This document shows, one piece after another, positions 32,772 to 45,250 of a stretch of 64,000 nucleotides of DNA. Origin of the DNA: Hydnum rufescens UP504. Taxonomy: Eukaryota; Basidiomycota; Agaricomycetes; Cantharellales; Hydnaceae. Below the pieces are notes generated by a model. It was not told the DNA's origin and made no database searches. It saw only the letters and a program-made list of their open reading frames with translations. The translations under genes and the position numbers were made by a program. The stretch is taken from positions 29,055-93,054 of the forward strand of contig MU128934.1 of assembly GCA_014904985.1 (NCBI GenBank), given 5' to 3'. The number at the start of each line of letters is the position of its first letter. Within the stretch, counting starts at the first letter, position 1.

Positions 32772-33274
32772 AAATAGAGCATTTGACAGGTCTGAGTGGC
32801 TTTGGAGATGATTCTCAGGAATTCCACAAAAGAAAATTTTAGGATTCTCGTGTGCGCTACTGTATAAAGGGGGTGGGGTGGTTTGGGTTTAACCTCCATC
32901 TAAACTAAACAAGGTGTGAAACACCACGAATGTCTTGCACGTCCCATGCGGGAATACCAGACGGGGCCTAATTCAAGAATTTAACGAAACTTTGACTTGA
33001 GCAGAGTTGAACCAGGGGGATGGTCCTGTAATCTACCTTTGCTATCCCCTCCACTGTGCCACAGATATAACTAGACACAATTCCTACATCTAAGGTCTAT
33101 TTTCTGATGCAGCACAAAGTCCAAAATGCTTGTTCACCATTCTCGGACCACGACGTGGACCTGGATGGTGGGAATAGCGGAAATTTGATTGCCAATGGTT
33201 TAGGGTCGACTTCAAACCTAGACTAGAACTATCATACACACAAACCGTGACATAACGTCGCATTCCTCATATAA
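32772..33274. other. Intergenic
   Basis: No gene supported between the broken family member and the 3' end of the alginate-lyase paralog. Confidence 0.4.
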
Positions 33275-35152
33275 GAAGAGTCAGTATGACATACACCCCG
33301 GCCAAAGATGCTATCCGGAATGCGATCGAAGACGAGAATGATTTTCTCTCGCCTCCAATAGAGGGTACAGCTACAAGTTTCACCTTTCCTTCCCTGCCAA
33401 GAAATAAATGTCAGCGAAAAAAAAAGGTTCTACTGTAGTGGACTACTATTATTTGAGCAACGTTATCTCACCCGCCGAGTTGGTACCAGAAGAAGAACGG
33501 TTCGGTCATCCAGGCCCTGGCGAAAAATTAGCAAGGGGAAAAAATAGACTTGCCAAATATACCACACTGTTGAAGAAATTCCCTGTATTTTCCGTCGGGA
33601 TCCCCGTATACAGCGGAAATGGCGCCCACTACCTGGAAGAGTTGCTCCACTTCTTAGCCTCTCCAGTCGACGATGCATTCAGCGACATCACGTAATCCGC
33701 CGCCTTTTGGATCGAGCCGCCTTTGTTCGTGGTGAGATTCCAGGCGTCGAAGCCTACATATTGACCTATCTTCGCGTTCGTCTAGACACACGTTTCAGAT
33801 ATGGAGGGGTGAGAACTAGTGCACTGTGCTCACAATCATAGCAATGAGATTAAATATTCTGTAATGATAGGGCTATGAACGCAATCTCATTACGGTCCCA
33901 TCCGAGGATCAGCAAGGAAGTTGCCAACGCCACGCTTACAGTGCGCGAGAGGCCTCCATTGGCTACGAGGAAGATGAAGGTAGGAAAGGAAGAAACCACT
34001 TGAGAAAGGACGCACCTGTTCTCCGTCAGCCTCTATCTGGTCCATGTAAAGAACGGAGAAATACTCCTCAATGGCCTTCCTGGCACTAAGTGTATCGTTA
34101 ACTATAAGATATAGAGACGCGAGCTGGGAGTAGAAAAAGGATCCATGATTGCTAGAAGGGTAATAATTAACAATCCAATCATTGGCTATTCTATCACAAG
34201 CGGTGCACAAAAATAATTCGGAGTACGAACTTTGGGGCATTTCTCTCATGATGGGCGAGACTACTATTCGTCATCCATGGTATATAAGCATTGACCATTT
34301 AGTGAGACCTTGGTCTATGTCGGGCGTCCACTCAGAGCTCCCACCCATACGAAGAGTGAGGACAGCGGTGGCGATCTTGGCCATAGCTCTAAGATCCAGA
34401 ATTCCGATGTATTGGCCCACTTGCTTCCCGGGACCACGAAGGAGCTGAGCGTAGTTCACTATGGGGGGGAAATGATGGATTCATAAATTCGTCAAGCAGA
34501 CAGGAGAGAAGCCCACTATTGGGATTCATGGACGTGGCTGGATCGATAAACCACGTATTAATGAAGTTTACAGCGGCAGTAGAAAAATTGTTAGATCCCG
34601 TGAGGCGCCAAGCGATAGCATTATAGAATACAGCGTCGGACATCGCATAAAAAGCCCAGTATCATTGACGAGATGGTGATCGGGATTGAACTGTCCGTCT
34701 CTGGTAACTGTGGATTATGTTAGAGAGGGAACACGCTCGGAATGCAAGGCCCTGTAGACCTGATATTCACCATATCTGCATTGCACCCATATTTGCTCGG
34801 GGGTAAGTTCGGTCGTATTGCCAGCTTGGCTGCAATCCGGCCATGCATAAGGAGCCCAACTCAGGTAATCCTTTGGGTCATTCGAGGGCGCGAGTATAGT
34901 CTTATTCATAACGCCTACGAGTATTCTTCAGAATATATCACGACAACACCAAAAAAAGATGAACATACTCCATGGCCCCAAGGTAGCAACAAATGCTGCG
35001 CCCTTTACGATATTGGCGCGTGAAAGTGGTGTTTGATCAGACCAGGATGAAGAATTAACGAGGAAACGGGGATCTATGAATTCGTTGGCGTAGTTTGGGA
35101 AGATTGCACAGACGGTAGTGGATACAGCGAGTAAAACGAAAAGGGCGTGCAT
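33275..35152 (-). pseudogene. Alginate-lyase-fold secreted protein, paralog B (frameshifted)
   Basis: Starts with a signal peptide (MHALFVLLAVSTTVCA) followed by YANEFIDPRFLVNSSSW, the family's N-terminal motif. Later exons give NKTILAPSNDPKDYLSWAPY, DAVFYNAIAWRLTGSNN, NYAQLLRGPGKQVGQ, NHGSFFYSQLASLYLIVND (the conserved Asn-His-Gly region) and KIGQYVGFDAWNLTT. Exon order and intron positions match paralog A at 35683-37659. A one-base frameshift near 33640-33650 (after LNASSTGEA) breaks the frame; the next section (VEQLFQVVGAISAVYGDP) and EPFFFWYQLGG are intact in other frames. The 3' end is estimated. Family PF05426 by recognition; substrate unknown. Confidence 0.75.
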
Positions 35153-35682
35153 GATGGTATCGTAGAGAATGTGTGGGCGTACAAACACGAGGATGTATAG
35201 GATATAGAAGCGAAAAGAGTGTGGTGGACCGAGAGACGCGAAAACGCGCCGGGTTGTTTATGCACTGCTACACACCAGTTTCGCGCTGGACAGTGAAAAT
35301 ATATCGACAAGTTGCCTTCTTGACGGTGCTAGGGAACAACTTCCCAATGATACTGGCCTTTGGCCAAGGTACAGAGCTATTTGTTCCTGGCAGTTGGTAC
35401 AGTATTCCCAGAAGGTGACGATCGGTCGTTGCCGTGCGCGCGCGTACTAAAGCGGGGCCAATTGCAACATGTTCATGGCGCTTCGCCCCATAGATAGACC
35501 CAGAGTACAATCCTTGAACCAATCATCAAGAACAGAAACTTGTTGGTTGGCAACAATCTCGAATGAGTAGATAACCCCTATATAGCTATAGTATAACAAA
35601 TGCACGAAAGAGGGTAGTGTATACGATGGCATGGGATGTGATGGGATGTAATGGAATCTCTAGTCTGTCCATGTATATATCA
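35153..35682. other. Intergenic between the tandem paralogs
   Basis: 530 bp serving as promoter region of paralog B and 3' flank of paralog A. No other feature seen. Confidence 0.5.
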
Positions 35683-37659
35683 CTAAAACTCGGATGGATG
35701 CCTTACACAAAGTGAGTCAGCACAGCATACATAGCCGCCAAATAGGCGATCCTGCAAAGGGTTACACGGCCAAGAAATCAATCTCCCTCCTCCGCTAGTA
35801 GAGGAATTGGGTACTGGTGTCGATACAGGCAGCTGGCAATTGCTCCGAATTCCCTTCCCTGTCATACAATAAAAGTTCATCTCAGCACAATGAATACAAC
35901 GACCCCAGCCGAGTCTGACACGGCCAATCTTACCCCCAAGTTGGTACCAAAAGAAGAACGGTTCGTACGAGGACGCGCTAACAGACGCACAGGGTAAAGA
36001 AGATCATCATCAGAAGGAAGACTGGCCAAGTGACCATGACGCACTTCTCGAGGTATTGCTTGTATTTCCCACTAGGATCTCCATAGATAGCCGCAACGGC
36101 AGCCACGACTGGGAAGAGCTCCGGAGCGGCCCCAGGCTCTCCAGACGTCGATGCGTTTTTGGTCATCGCGTAGTCAGTGGCTTTCTGGATCGTGCCGCCC
36201 TGCTTGGTGGTGAGGTTCCACGCATTGAACCCGACGTATTGCCCTATCTTTGCACTGGTCTGGTAATAAGCGATTGTTAGGATAGGCATGCTAAAGTGTG
36301 GGGAGTGGAGTGGGCGTACGATTACAGCGGCGAGATTATAGGCTCTGTAATGAAAGGGCTGTGAAGGCGAAGCCAGGCTCATTCAGATCACGTCCCACCA
36401 AGATGAAGTTCACTAGTGAATGCCAACTCACTGCGTGCGAGACGCTTCAAACGGCTAGATGAAATGGAGAAGGTAGGAACGGGAAAATGCGTGGAAATGG
36501 CAGAACATTTACCTGTTCTCCGTTGGCGTCTATCTGGTTCTGGTAGAGACCAGAGAAGAACTCTTGCACCGTATTCCTGGCATTTGTCGTGTCATTAACA
36601 ATGAGATACAAGGAAGCAAGCTGGTTGTAGAAGAAGCTGCCGTGATTACTGCGAAGCACCCCATGCAACGAAAGTCAGGAAACCCATCACGTCGGAAGGC
36701 GTTCCTATGAATTAGTCGCGGTACGCACTTCACACTAGTCCTCTCTTGATATGCAAGAGTGCTGTTCGTCATCCACACAATGTATTGGCTGACCCATTGA
36801 GTGAAGCCTTGGTCTATCTGAGTGGTCCACTCAGGACTTGCGCCAAGTCGGAGGGTAAGCACGGCGGAGGCAATCTTGGTCATGCATTTGAGGTCGAGTA
36901 CCCCTGTATGCTGGCCGACCTGCACTCCTGGCCCTCGGAGGAGCTGGGCATAGTTCACTACACGGACCAGAACACGATAGAGACATTCAGGAAGGTCAGA
37001 GGCGGGTAGTCCCCGACACGCACAAAACCACACGCACAGTTTGGATTCATGGAGGTGGCTGGGTCGACGAACCACGTGTTGATAAGACGGGCCGCACTGG
37101 CAGAATAATTTGAAAAGCCTGTGAGGCGCCAGGCGATAGTGTTGTAGAAGATGGCGTCAGACATCGCATAGAAGGCCCCAGTATTATTAACGAGATGTTG
37201 GTCGGGGTTGAACTGTCCGTCTCTGGTGACTATACGACATCGTTGGGAGGGAAGAACAAATATAAGGGACGCATTGCGCACCATATATGCACCGTACCCA
37301 TATTTCCTGGTCTGTGAGTACTGTGGTGTTCCCAGCTTTGCTGCAGTCTGGCCACGCATAAGGGGGCCAACTGAGATAGTCTTTCAAGTCCTTGGAAGGT
37401 GGGAGGATGGTCTTGTTCGTGACAGCTGTACGCGTCTTAAGCCACAGGCAGATAGATAGGGGGAAAGAAACGCACCCCATGGACCCTGAGATGCCAGGAA
37501 GTCCGCGCCTGGCGGGATACTCTCACGGGCATTGGGTGTCTGAGCGGTCCAAGCAGAAGAATTAAGGAGGAATTGAGGATCAATGAATTCATTTGCGTAG
37601 TTTGTGATAGCGGAGACGGTAGCGATATATGTTGTGATTAGGAGCAAAAGAGTGGTCAT
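35683..37659 (-). CDS. Alginate-lyase-fold secreted protein, paralog A
   Basis: Begins MTTLLLLITTYIATVSA, a typical secretion signal, then ITNYANEFIDPQFLLNSSAW. Further exons: NKTILPPSKDLKDYLSWPPY with a WPDC motif; TRDGQFNPDQHLVNNTGAF; DAIFYNTIAWRLTGFSNY; LLRGPGVQVGQHTGVLDLKC; NHGSFFYNQLASLYLIVND; FHYRAYNLAAVI; KIGQYVGFNAWNLTT; and EPFFFWYQLGG. About eight or more short introns interrupt it. The order matches the fungal alginate lyase domain family (PF05426), secreted proteins of uncertain polysaccharide substrate. The last exon (35880-35683) adds about 60 residues with several cysteines that I do not recognise. Transcribed in the same direction as, and upstream of, the broken paralog B, a tandem duplication. 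Confidence 0.85.
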
Positions 37660-38823
37660 GGTGGGGCAATAGAGAGGGTGTGAAGGACAGAGAGCTGGTG
37701 TAGGTAAACGAGTTGAAGCAGTGCACCTTTAGGTACATCGTGGCGCCATACAGTCAGAATTCCCAAATTAAGTCAGCTTCAAATTCCAGTTGCAATTCCA
37801 GCGTTGAGGCCCGAATCAACTTGGAATCATGATTTCAGCATCAAGAACATCGCTCAGGATATCTTCCGTGTAAAATAGACCCCCAGGCACACCAGAGGCA
37901 AGCAGGCCCATTTTACCTTGATTCCAAGCAGATTCTCCAGGCAAATTAGCCTTACAGTACGTAATCCCCCAATTTGAGAACACGGCCGGTCTCGACAACC
38001 GCAGCTGCTCAGTTGAAAACTATTTGCCAAACTAGTCCGAGGCACGAGCAACTCGTTTAAAAAGACCAGATAAGTGCAAATAAAGCGGACTGAGTGAGAT
38101 GAATAATTATGTAATAGGTTCACGTACGCTGCATTCATTAACTTGCTTCCCTCTCCTTGCAAGCTTGCTTGTACACGCACTGTATGGCCAAGCAACACGT
38201 CAATTCTCACCCACCCACCTTCCCTTTTGTTGACCAAAACACTGCGCCCAGTTTGGGTGGCATAGTCTTGCCTCTCAGTTTCTCGTGCGCTCCGAAGTTG
38301 CCTTAGCAGTTCCCAGAGTAAGGGGCTGCAGCTGCCTGCTAGCTCCCTTTCTCCATTCCATGCTCTCGCCGCCTGGAATGCGATTGATCACGTAATCTCA
38401 GACCGCTTCGGCAACTTCCTCCCACTACGAGACCTAACACTGGTTAAGTCTTGCGGTATCGAACGTGAATCCCAGCACAGATTGCCTAATCCCAATCACT
38501 AACCCCTATCAAGCTGGAATTCCAGTGTGCACATATTTAGCTTATCTTATCTTATCTGGCTATTGTAAATGGATCCACCATGCATTTTCCTTGCTTTCAA
38601 TTTCTACAACAGTCGTCTAGTAAACACATTGACGCATGCGTGAGTGAAAATGTCCATCCACCCTGTGCATCCGGGACAAATGGGGAATTAATAATTAGTT
38701 GGAATGTGAGAGCGAGAGTGTGAAGGGAGTGTGAATCCTGCGTGTGTGCCATAGATGGGTGAATAATGATGGCGATTGATACGCCATGAGTGGAACAGTC
38801 TTAACGGACACGCGTGAGGGTCA
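37660..38823. other. Intergenic
   Basis: 1.16 kb with no supported gene; promoter of the alginate-lyase paralog A on its left side. Confidence 0.45.
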
Positions 38824-40450
38824 TCATGTGGGCAGAAAGGTTGCTGCCTCGGCGAACATCTGGTCCTGAGTCCGCTACACAACGACCGCACCCACGGGAC
38901 GCAAGTAAGACGTCCACAACGCGCAACCATAGTGGAGAAACGGAAACTGACCTTGAGTGTGGCGATGCCAATGAGCAAAAAGCCAACGAATATCGCGCAC
39001 GACCATAGTATCCAGCCTATCGCCCAGTCTAATCCGATAACATCCAGCATCAGTATCACGAAAAGATTTGTAAAGCGCCGTCATCTGAGGAGTAGGAGAT
39101 TCAGAGGGACAAGCGCTTACGATGCGGTTTCGTCTTCGGGTACAGAAGCGAGAATTGTGTACAATCTGAGTCATTCTGTTTCTTAAAGTATCGATCATCT
39201 AAAAAGTCCCCTGTACCGGGGCGAGCATGATGACAATAAGCCTAAAGAGCTTAAAAGCAGGAACAATAATGCGAACATAACGCGTAGAATACGCTGAGCA
39301 GTCAAATGGGCGATGAGAAGCATAAAAGACTCCTCAAAATATAAGACGTACTTCATGATGCCTATACGAAAACGGTCATAAGACTAACAGAAGAGGTGGA
39401 TTAGAAGGAAAACACACCTACGAAGAGAGCATACCACCGCAGTGCTGACCTATCCGACATCCAGGGCACATGAGCCCCCTTTACGCCACATAGTTAGAAA
39501 AGAGGAAGGGCGAGAGAACGCACGCATGATCTATGAACCAGAACCCAATCAACAGGCACTCGTATATCACAGTCAATATGATTGTTCTGGAACATACAAC
39601 AAATTCGTTAGTAGTTGAGGAGAAGAACCAGAAGCGCACAAGCAAAAACAAGTTTGCTCACATCTTGTCCCGGACAAGAACCAATGGGGCAGCCAAGGCC
39701 ACCGCGATGACGAAGCTGACAATCTTGGCGGCGAGGATGTCCCATCCACCAAGCATGAGTCCTGCGCCGAAGAGGGTGGAACCCAAGTATCCTGCGGCGA
39801 GTATGGTCGGCGGGTGACCCCCCTTCACATATGTGCACCCTCCGAGATCAGGGTCTATTGTGACGCTGTTACGAGGGCCGTTTCAACATACGAGGGAGGG
39901 TGCGAATGATGAGACGGCCCAACTCACCTGAGAATGTGGCCGCCTGTCATCAAGGCCTGAATTGGATAGAGGATAGCAAGTGAGGTGAACATTACAATAC
40001 CATCAATAGAATTTGGGGTGATCGGTTTCTCACAACAAAGACGTGGCAAAGCTCATGCCTATGAACGTCCACAAGTATATAAGAACGTGAGCCGAGGTCT
40101 CAGCCGCAATATTGAGACAGAGGAGAGCGTACCAGCCAATTGTGAGTAGTTTAAACGGATTTATGATGACACGAGCCCCAGGTAGGTGCCAAAGCGCAAC
40201 GTCGAGTACGAGGAAGATGACGGCGACGTACAAGACGGGTATCTATGTACAATTGGGTGAGAAACGCCAGGAGAGAACGAAGGAGACATACTTGGAAGCT
40301 AGTAGGGCTCAGCGGGGGAGTAGGGGAAGGTAGGATAGCGGGAGGTGCGACGGGCGGGCGGGCGAGGGCGGCGTCAAGCCACATAGCCCCGAGGAGGGCA
40401 AAGGAGGATGCAATGGCACGTGAGAGCTTGGTGATGACACCGATTGCCAT
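38824..40450 (-). CDS. Peptidase_M50B-like integral membrane protein
   Basis: Reconstructed exons give MAIGVITKLSRAIASSF..., SPTSFQ joined to IPVLYVAVIFLVLDVALW (a membrane helix), then FKLLTIGW joined to HELCHVFVV. The HELCH (40043-40057) is the HExxH zinc-protease signature, and lies in a tiny exon. Next come VTIDPDLGGCTYVKGG and AAGYLGSTLFGAGLM, both hallmarks of the fungal Peptidase_M50B family (PF13398), further helices, LRWYALFVG, DDRYFKKQNDSDCTQFS, and a C-terminus VIGLDWAIGWILW ... ATFLPT. Site-2-type proteases cut within membranes; the substrate is unknown. Start is the first ATG (40450). Divergent from histone H2A. At least seven introns are needed, so exact exon borders remain tentative. 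Confidence 0.8.
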
Positions 40451-40616
40451 GAGGCCAGGAAAGAACACGAGGCACGTGCCCCTGTTTGTTTACTCTCCGC
40501 CGGAAGCAAACCGCGTTACTCCTATAAAGTCTTGTCGCGTACCATCTTACACCTCCCCTCAACCACCACATTCTCGTCTCCAACCACACTACTATTATCA
40601 CTACTACTGCAATAAC
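40451..40616. promoter_or_regulatory. Shared divergent promoter, M50B-like gene / histone H2A
   Basis: Only 166 bp separate the two start codons. A TATAAA lies at 40523-40528, about 90 bp before the H2A ATG, followed by a pyrimidine-rich stretch typical of highly expressed fungal genes. Confidence 0.6.
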
Positions 40617-41281
40617 ATGTCTGGTGAGTGTCTGTCCGTCCCGATTCTTCGAGGATGATACTCAGCCCGAGGTGCTCAGGCAAAGGAAAATCAGGAAAAG
40701 TTGGTGGGAAGAGCGGAAAGACCGGCGGCGACGCAGATGGCAAGGGGAGTTCCCGCTCCTCCAAGGCTGGTCGTACGTGTTCATCATCCCCGTAACTGAT
40801 CGCAATTTTCTATCCTGACTACCCTGTATTTTCGCATAGTCCAATTCCCCGTGGGGCGTATCCACCGTCTGCTGAAGAAGGGCAACTACGCACAGCGTGT
40901 TGGTGCCGGGGCGCCTGTCTATCTCGCTGCCGTCCTTGAGTACCTTGCTGCCGAAATCCTCGAGCTTGCTGGGAATGCCGCCCGCGATAACAAGAAGGCC
41001 CGTATCGTGCCTCGTCACTTGCAATTAGCCATCAAGAACGATGAAGAGTGCGCACTACAAACCTTATCCATCGACCGGGGTGTACTGATCTCCCTGAATA
41101 GACTCAACAAACTGCTCGGCTCTGTGATTATCTCCCAAGGCGGTGTTGTACCTCACATCGAGCCCCATCTCTTGCCGTCCAAAACCAAGGCAAGTCTGGC
41201 TTTGCTTTGCTTCCCTGCGTTGTATCTGATCCCCTTTTCCGCATATCTTAGAAAGGTGGAGCGGAGAGTCAGGACATGTAA
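40617..41281 (+). CDS. Histone H2A (canonical)
   Basis: Exons 40617-40623, 40680-40772, 40840-41047, 41102-41189 and 41252-41281 join to 141 residues. The protein reads [15 protein letters not shown]..., a lysine/glycine-rich tail, then [60 protein letters not shown] and the C-terminus SQDM. The histone fold and acidic patch match canonical H2A, not H2A.Z. The SQ-D-M end fits the SQ(E/D)-hydrophobic motif phosphorylated after DNA damage. Introns 1-3 are GT-AG; the fourth (41190-41251) is GC-AG (GCAAGT donor), and only that choice restores the SQDM ending. It forms the nucleosome core. No H2B gene is adjacent; the neighbour across the promoter is the M50B-like gene. Confidence 0.95.
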
Positions 41282-41682
41282 ACGCTCCCTCGTTTGCGCT
41301 TGGGCTGTTGGGGGTGTCTTGTTTACTTATTTGTTTCTCTTTTTACGTCCTGTTATTTCTGTAAGTCTCCACGTACATTAGCTTGAACATGTTCAATCTG
41401 TCCCGGTATTATGAACCCCTCTTTATTGAGCGCTCAACCTGGATTTGGCGAGTTCGATTTGGTGGTGCGGGACAGGCAGAGATATATTTTCCATCCTGTG
41501 TGGCTGGCTATTGTACAACAGCTGGGGGACTCGTGCGAACCCATGCTAAAGCCCCTTGTAAGGCCCGATAAGACAAAGGATCGTCCATATGCAATGCATC
41601 GCAACTGAAACGAAATAAACTCCAGGCAAAGGGGTAGGGTACGTGTAGGATAAGTAGAGACTAGTAGCAGGCAGGATGGTCC

Positions 41683-42589
41683 TCACTTCCTCGCGCGCCG
41701 GATGATGGCAGCGAGGACGAGTGTGCCGATCGCTGCTGCGCCGCCCGCGAGCGCCATACCGATGTAGCCCTCTGTACAAATGAGAGAAAATACAAGAGTG
41801 GGCGGGAATTAGAATAGAATGGGTTTATAATTGAATGAGGATTTTGGAAAATCGAGATGAGTGTAGGAATCGTTGAGGGGAGGGACGACAGGAAGACGCA
41901 CCTTTGGCTACGCTCTCACTGATGAGGGCATTGAGGCTTTGTGCCTGGAGATTTGTTGGCTCCTTTTCGAGGAGAAGCGCTGCAAGCGCCCAAGGCACAC
42001 ATAGGGGAGCAGAGCAAAGAGCGCATAAGACAGAGACAGAGGGGTGTGGTAAGGAGGAAAGGTAGTTTGTTAGTAAGAGCATCTTCGGGTCACAGCTTTT
42101 GAAAGTCGTAATGGAAGGGAGGAACATACCGTTGAATTTACGTGCATCTTCGTAGTTGCCCATCTTGTAGTGTCCAAGCGCAAGGTAGTATAAGCATTCT
42201 CGTCTTCGTGTTGGTTCTGAGCGATATATGTCTGTCTCGGGAGACAGCAAAATAGGGGGGTGGTTTGTCAGTTCTACTACTATCTAACTAGCCAGATTCA
42301 AGCGCACCTTGGAACAACCGCACGCCCTCGACTTGATGCTCCCGCTTTGGGCTCTTCACTAGCCCCCAGGCAAAGTTGAATTTCGTTTGCATGGAGATAT
42401 GGGCCTGAGTCACCTCCTTTTCATACTGGAGTCGCAGCACCTACACTTTTTGTCGTCAGAGGTTATTTACGTGAGGTCTCACACATCTCCCCGGAGGAGA
42501 TGCGAGTAGGGTATAGTGTATGTTACCTCCAGTTCGTCGTATGTGAGTGATATCTCTGCATCTGCAGCGTATGGCACTTCGGTCGGCAT
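41683..42589 (-). CDS. FIS1: Mitochondrial fission protein Fis1
   Basis: First exon 42527-42589 reads [20 protein letters not shown], the next [20 protein letters not shown], a TPR-like helix that matches the Fis1 cytosolic domain, then [32 protein letters not shown] and [17 protein letters not shown]. The C-terminus is a single membrane helix ([20 protein letters not shown]) with a short basic tail IIRRARK, the tail anchor for the outer mitochondrial membrane. Five introns or so. Role: recruits the fission machinery to mitochondria and peroxisomes. It converges with H2A and is followed upstream by the mitoferrin gene in the same direction. Confidence 0.92.
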
Positions 42590-42795
42590 CTTGGTGGAGC
42601 TGAGACTGGCTTACGTAGAAGCACGTGCAGCGCAGCCACTGTCAGGCTCTCAGCAACCTTTCAGGCTTGCGATAATTATTGGGTACTACTTATAGGGTAT
42701 TATTACGGAAAGCAGTGTATGAAGTCCGGGGAAGGCGTGTAGCTGGGACAATCCAAATCAAACCTACCGCTCTGGCACACGATCGTAACTGCCCA

Positions 42796-44077
42796 TCACT
42801 TTTTCTGTGCAAGACGCAAAGAACCCATCTCATGAGGACCACGACAAAAGAGAGGATAAAGCGAGGACACTCACTGAAAAACTCGTAAGAAAGCCAGCAG
42901 AGCGCATTGCTTGGCATAAACGTCACTACCCGCGGGGTCACGCCCCTGAAGAAACCCCATACACCATTCCGCCCCCAAATAATCCTGCATGCATCCATGA
43001 CACCCCGCGCCCCGCGGATCTGACGATCTTCCGAGGTGCCCTTCGTCTGCAGTAATGTTTTCGCGACATCCAATGGTGTCGTCACTGCCGCTGCGACCCC
43101 ACCCGCAAGGCCCCCTGCGACGACGTGCGTCACGGGCGAATAATGCCCCGAGGGGTTGAACGTTTCCTTGAGGTACTCGTACGATGTGAATTGTACCGCA
43201 GTGAACGGCACGGTCATCATTAGGGTCGTCGGGTATGACACATAGAATGCACCCAGCCCTTCCCCGCGATACACCGTCTTCGCGCATGTCCACCCCGAGC
43301 GGAATTTTGAGCCGTGCACCTGCATGCGCTGCTTGATGACTAGGTACAAACACCAAAAAAATTTAGGTGGTCGCTTGTCTTGTTAGTGATCCTCATTTTC
43401 ATTTGGGATATTCAGCAGGAAGGGGCGCACCGTCAAATGGGTTCATTAACGCATCGCTAGTGATCGTAGCGGCAGCACCAGCCACAGCTTAATACGGTAG
43501 TTAGCAGTCGGCGACAGTACTCTTGCCCGGGGAAAGACAGGGTGCCAAGTATTGCCCACTTACACGTAGCGGTAAACTGATGCCCAGGACGATTCCCCCC
43601 CGCAAGATCCTTGACGAGCTCGTACGTCCCAAAGTATACTGCGTGTGCGGGTCCTGCACCTGCGATAACGGATGCGACGCCGCGCCACAATACACGCGCT
43701 CCCTCCGTTGCCGATATCCGTGTGAACGCGTTCCCAATGCTCGAGTACACTGCTGCGGGGGAGGCAGAGAAGACTTGCATTCGGGTCTAAATCATTGAAT
43801 TAGCATCGGTCTTGTAGGGGCGAGACGGTACGATGGATCCCGATGTTTTGCAACGTACTTTTATACTGTCGACCGGAAACATGACAGTGTGCTCAGAGAT
43901 GCCAGCCTAGTCGGGGAATGGACATGTCGTTAGCAGAGACGCCGGATTTCCGGTTTTTGCATCCCAAAAACACAGTTGAACTCTAGGACGCACCAGGGCT
44001 CCAGCCGCCATGTTGATACCTAGACCCGTCCCAATGGGTAGTGCTTCGTAGTCGGGCTCCACTGGTTCTGGAATCAT
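42796..44077 (-). CDS. Mitochondrial carrier, mitoferrin (Mrs3/Mrs4) type
   Basis: Starts MIPEPVEPDYEALPIGTGLG. The three repeats of the carrier family are visible: FPVDSIKTRMQV (about 43830-43770), NPFDVIKQRMQVHGSKF (around 43440 and 43340) and TPLDVAKTLLQTKG (about 43070), each with the P-x-D-x-x-K/R signature. IWGRNGVWGFFRGVTPR and VTFMPSNALCWLSYEFF close the protein, with an inferred last exon ending at 42796 (YEFFKK). The sequence style and the MPSNA... motif fit the iron-importing Mrs3/Mrs4 subfamily of the inner membrane. Upstream intergenic DNA is short (206 bp) to Fis1. Confidence 0.88.
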
Positions 44078-45250
44078 TTAAAAATAGCAAAATGCGAGGG
44101 TGCGCACGGGGAAATTATATTTTTCGAAGACGAAAACGCGGCGCCTTGGGTGACAATGCTTAGAAAGCCTTCCGTTTCGTTCTTTTGTGCGGTCGTTGAG
44201 GACGAAACGCTAGGGCGGGGAATATATAAGAAGGAAGAGCACCAAACGTAGTGGTGTCTCCGGATGAAGGTTGGTGGTTTGATTCGCACGGGTGCGAGTT
44301 ATGAGAGATCTGACCAAGTTTGCGGTGACTGGAACCCAAGCGTCGCGGCCCTCTCCAATTATTCTATTACTGTACACAGCCTATAAACTACTCGCAATCC
44401 ACCAACACCTAAGTGCTGTGCCGGGAAGACAGAACCGCCAAGGCACTTGAATGTGGTACTGTGTATTGTGGCGGGTCGTTATCAGATAACGACTTCCGAG
44501 CAATAGTTCATCCATACGTTGAGCAGGCTGTTCAATCAATATCTCCCAGGTAGCCATACGGGGTTGTCCGTTGCGGATCTAGTCTCTAGGTAGGGACGGG
44601 ACTACATGGAAGTGAATTGCACTACAGTATGCATGGGGGCTGGGGCCCCTGTCGGGTGCTGGAATTCGAGACGCCCTTGAAAATGGGTTTCGAGTTGTGC
44701 TACACTACTGGGACCATTCTCGGTAGGGGAGACTTCGCTGAATTGGTTACTCGTGTCCAAAGGTCTGTACATGTGGTTCTGTGAAACCCATGAAAGATTG
44801 AGGCGTACGAAAGTGAGGCGCTTGTTATATCGAGAAGGGCCGAGATTGAGGACCCGTGGCGGTGTGGCCTACACCGGCCCTACAGACACGACGACCGTTC
44901 TAAACAATATTTGCAAGAGCCAGAGCATTGTTACTCGAGGGTTTTGCCCATGATCAGCCGCCCAAGCGCATCTTGGAAGAGTCCGTCAGCCTAATGCTTT
45001 CTTCCCTCGTATCAGATTGTAATTGTTCATCTGCCGTTCCTAGCGGTATCTCAGCTTGCAATGTAGCACACCGTATCTCCTCGATACGGCGAACAACCGT
45101 AGCGAACGGACGCGCATAGCCGGGGTCTTGGATGTTGCGGCAAAAATGTCATTATGTTACTCTCCTCACATTTCGCCTATAGATAGAGAGGTCTGCCGAG
45201 TCTAAATCTACCAACGCGCTCACGGGCGTTGCCGGGGGTTCACTCCAAAA
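44078..45250. other. Intergenic
   Basis: 1.17 kb between divergent mitoferrin and Rrg7 genes, with no supported coding or RNA gene. Confidence 0.5.

Noticed and set aside
40617..41281. Histone variant H2A.Z
   Set aside because: The fold residues ([33 protein letters not shown]) and the SQDM tail are those of canonical H2A.
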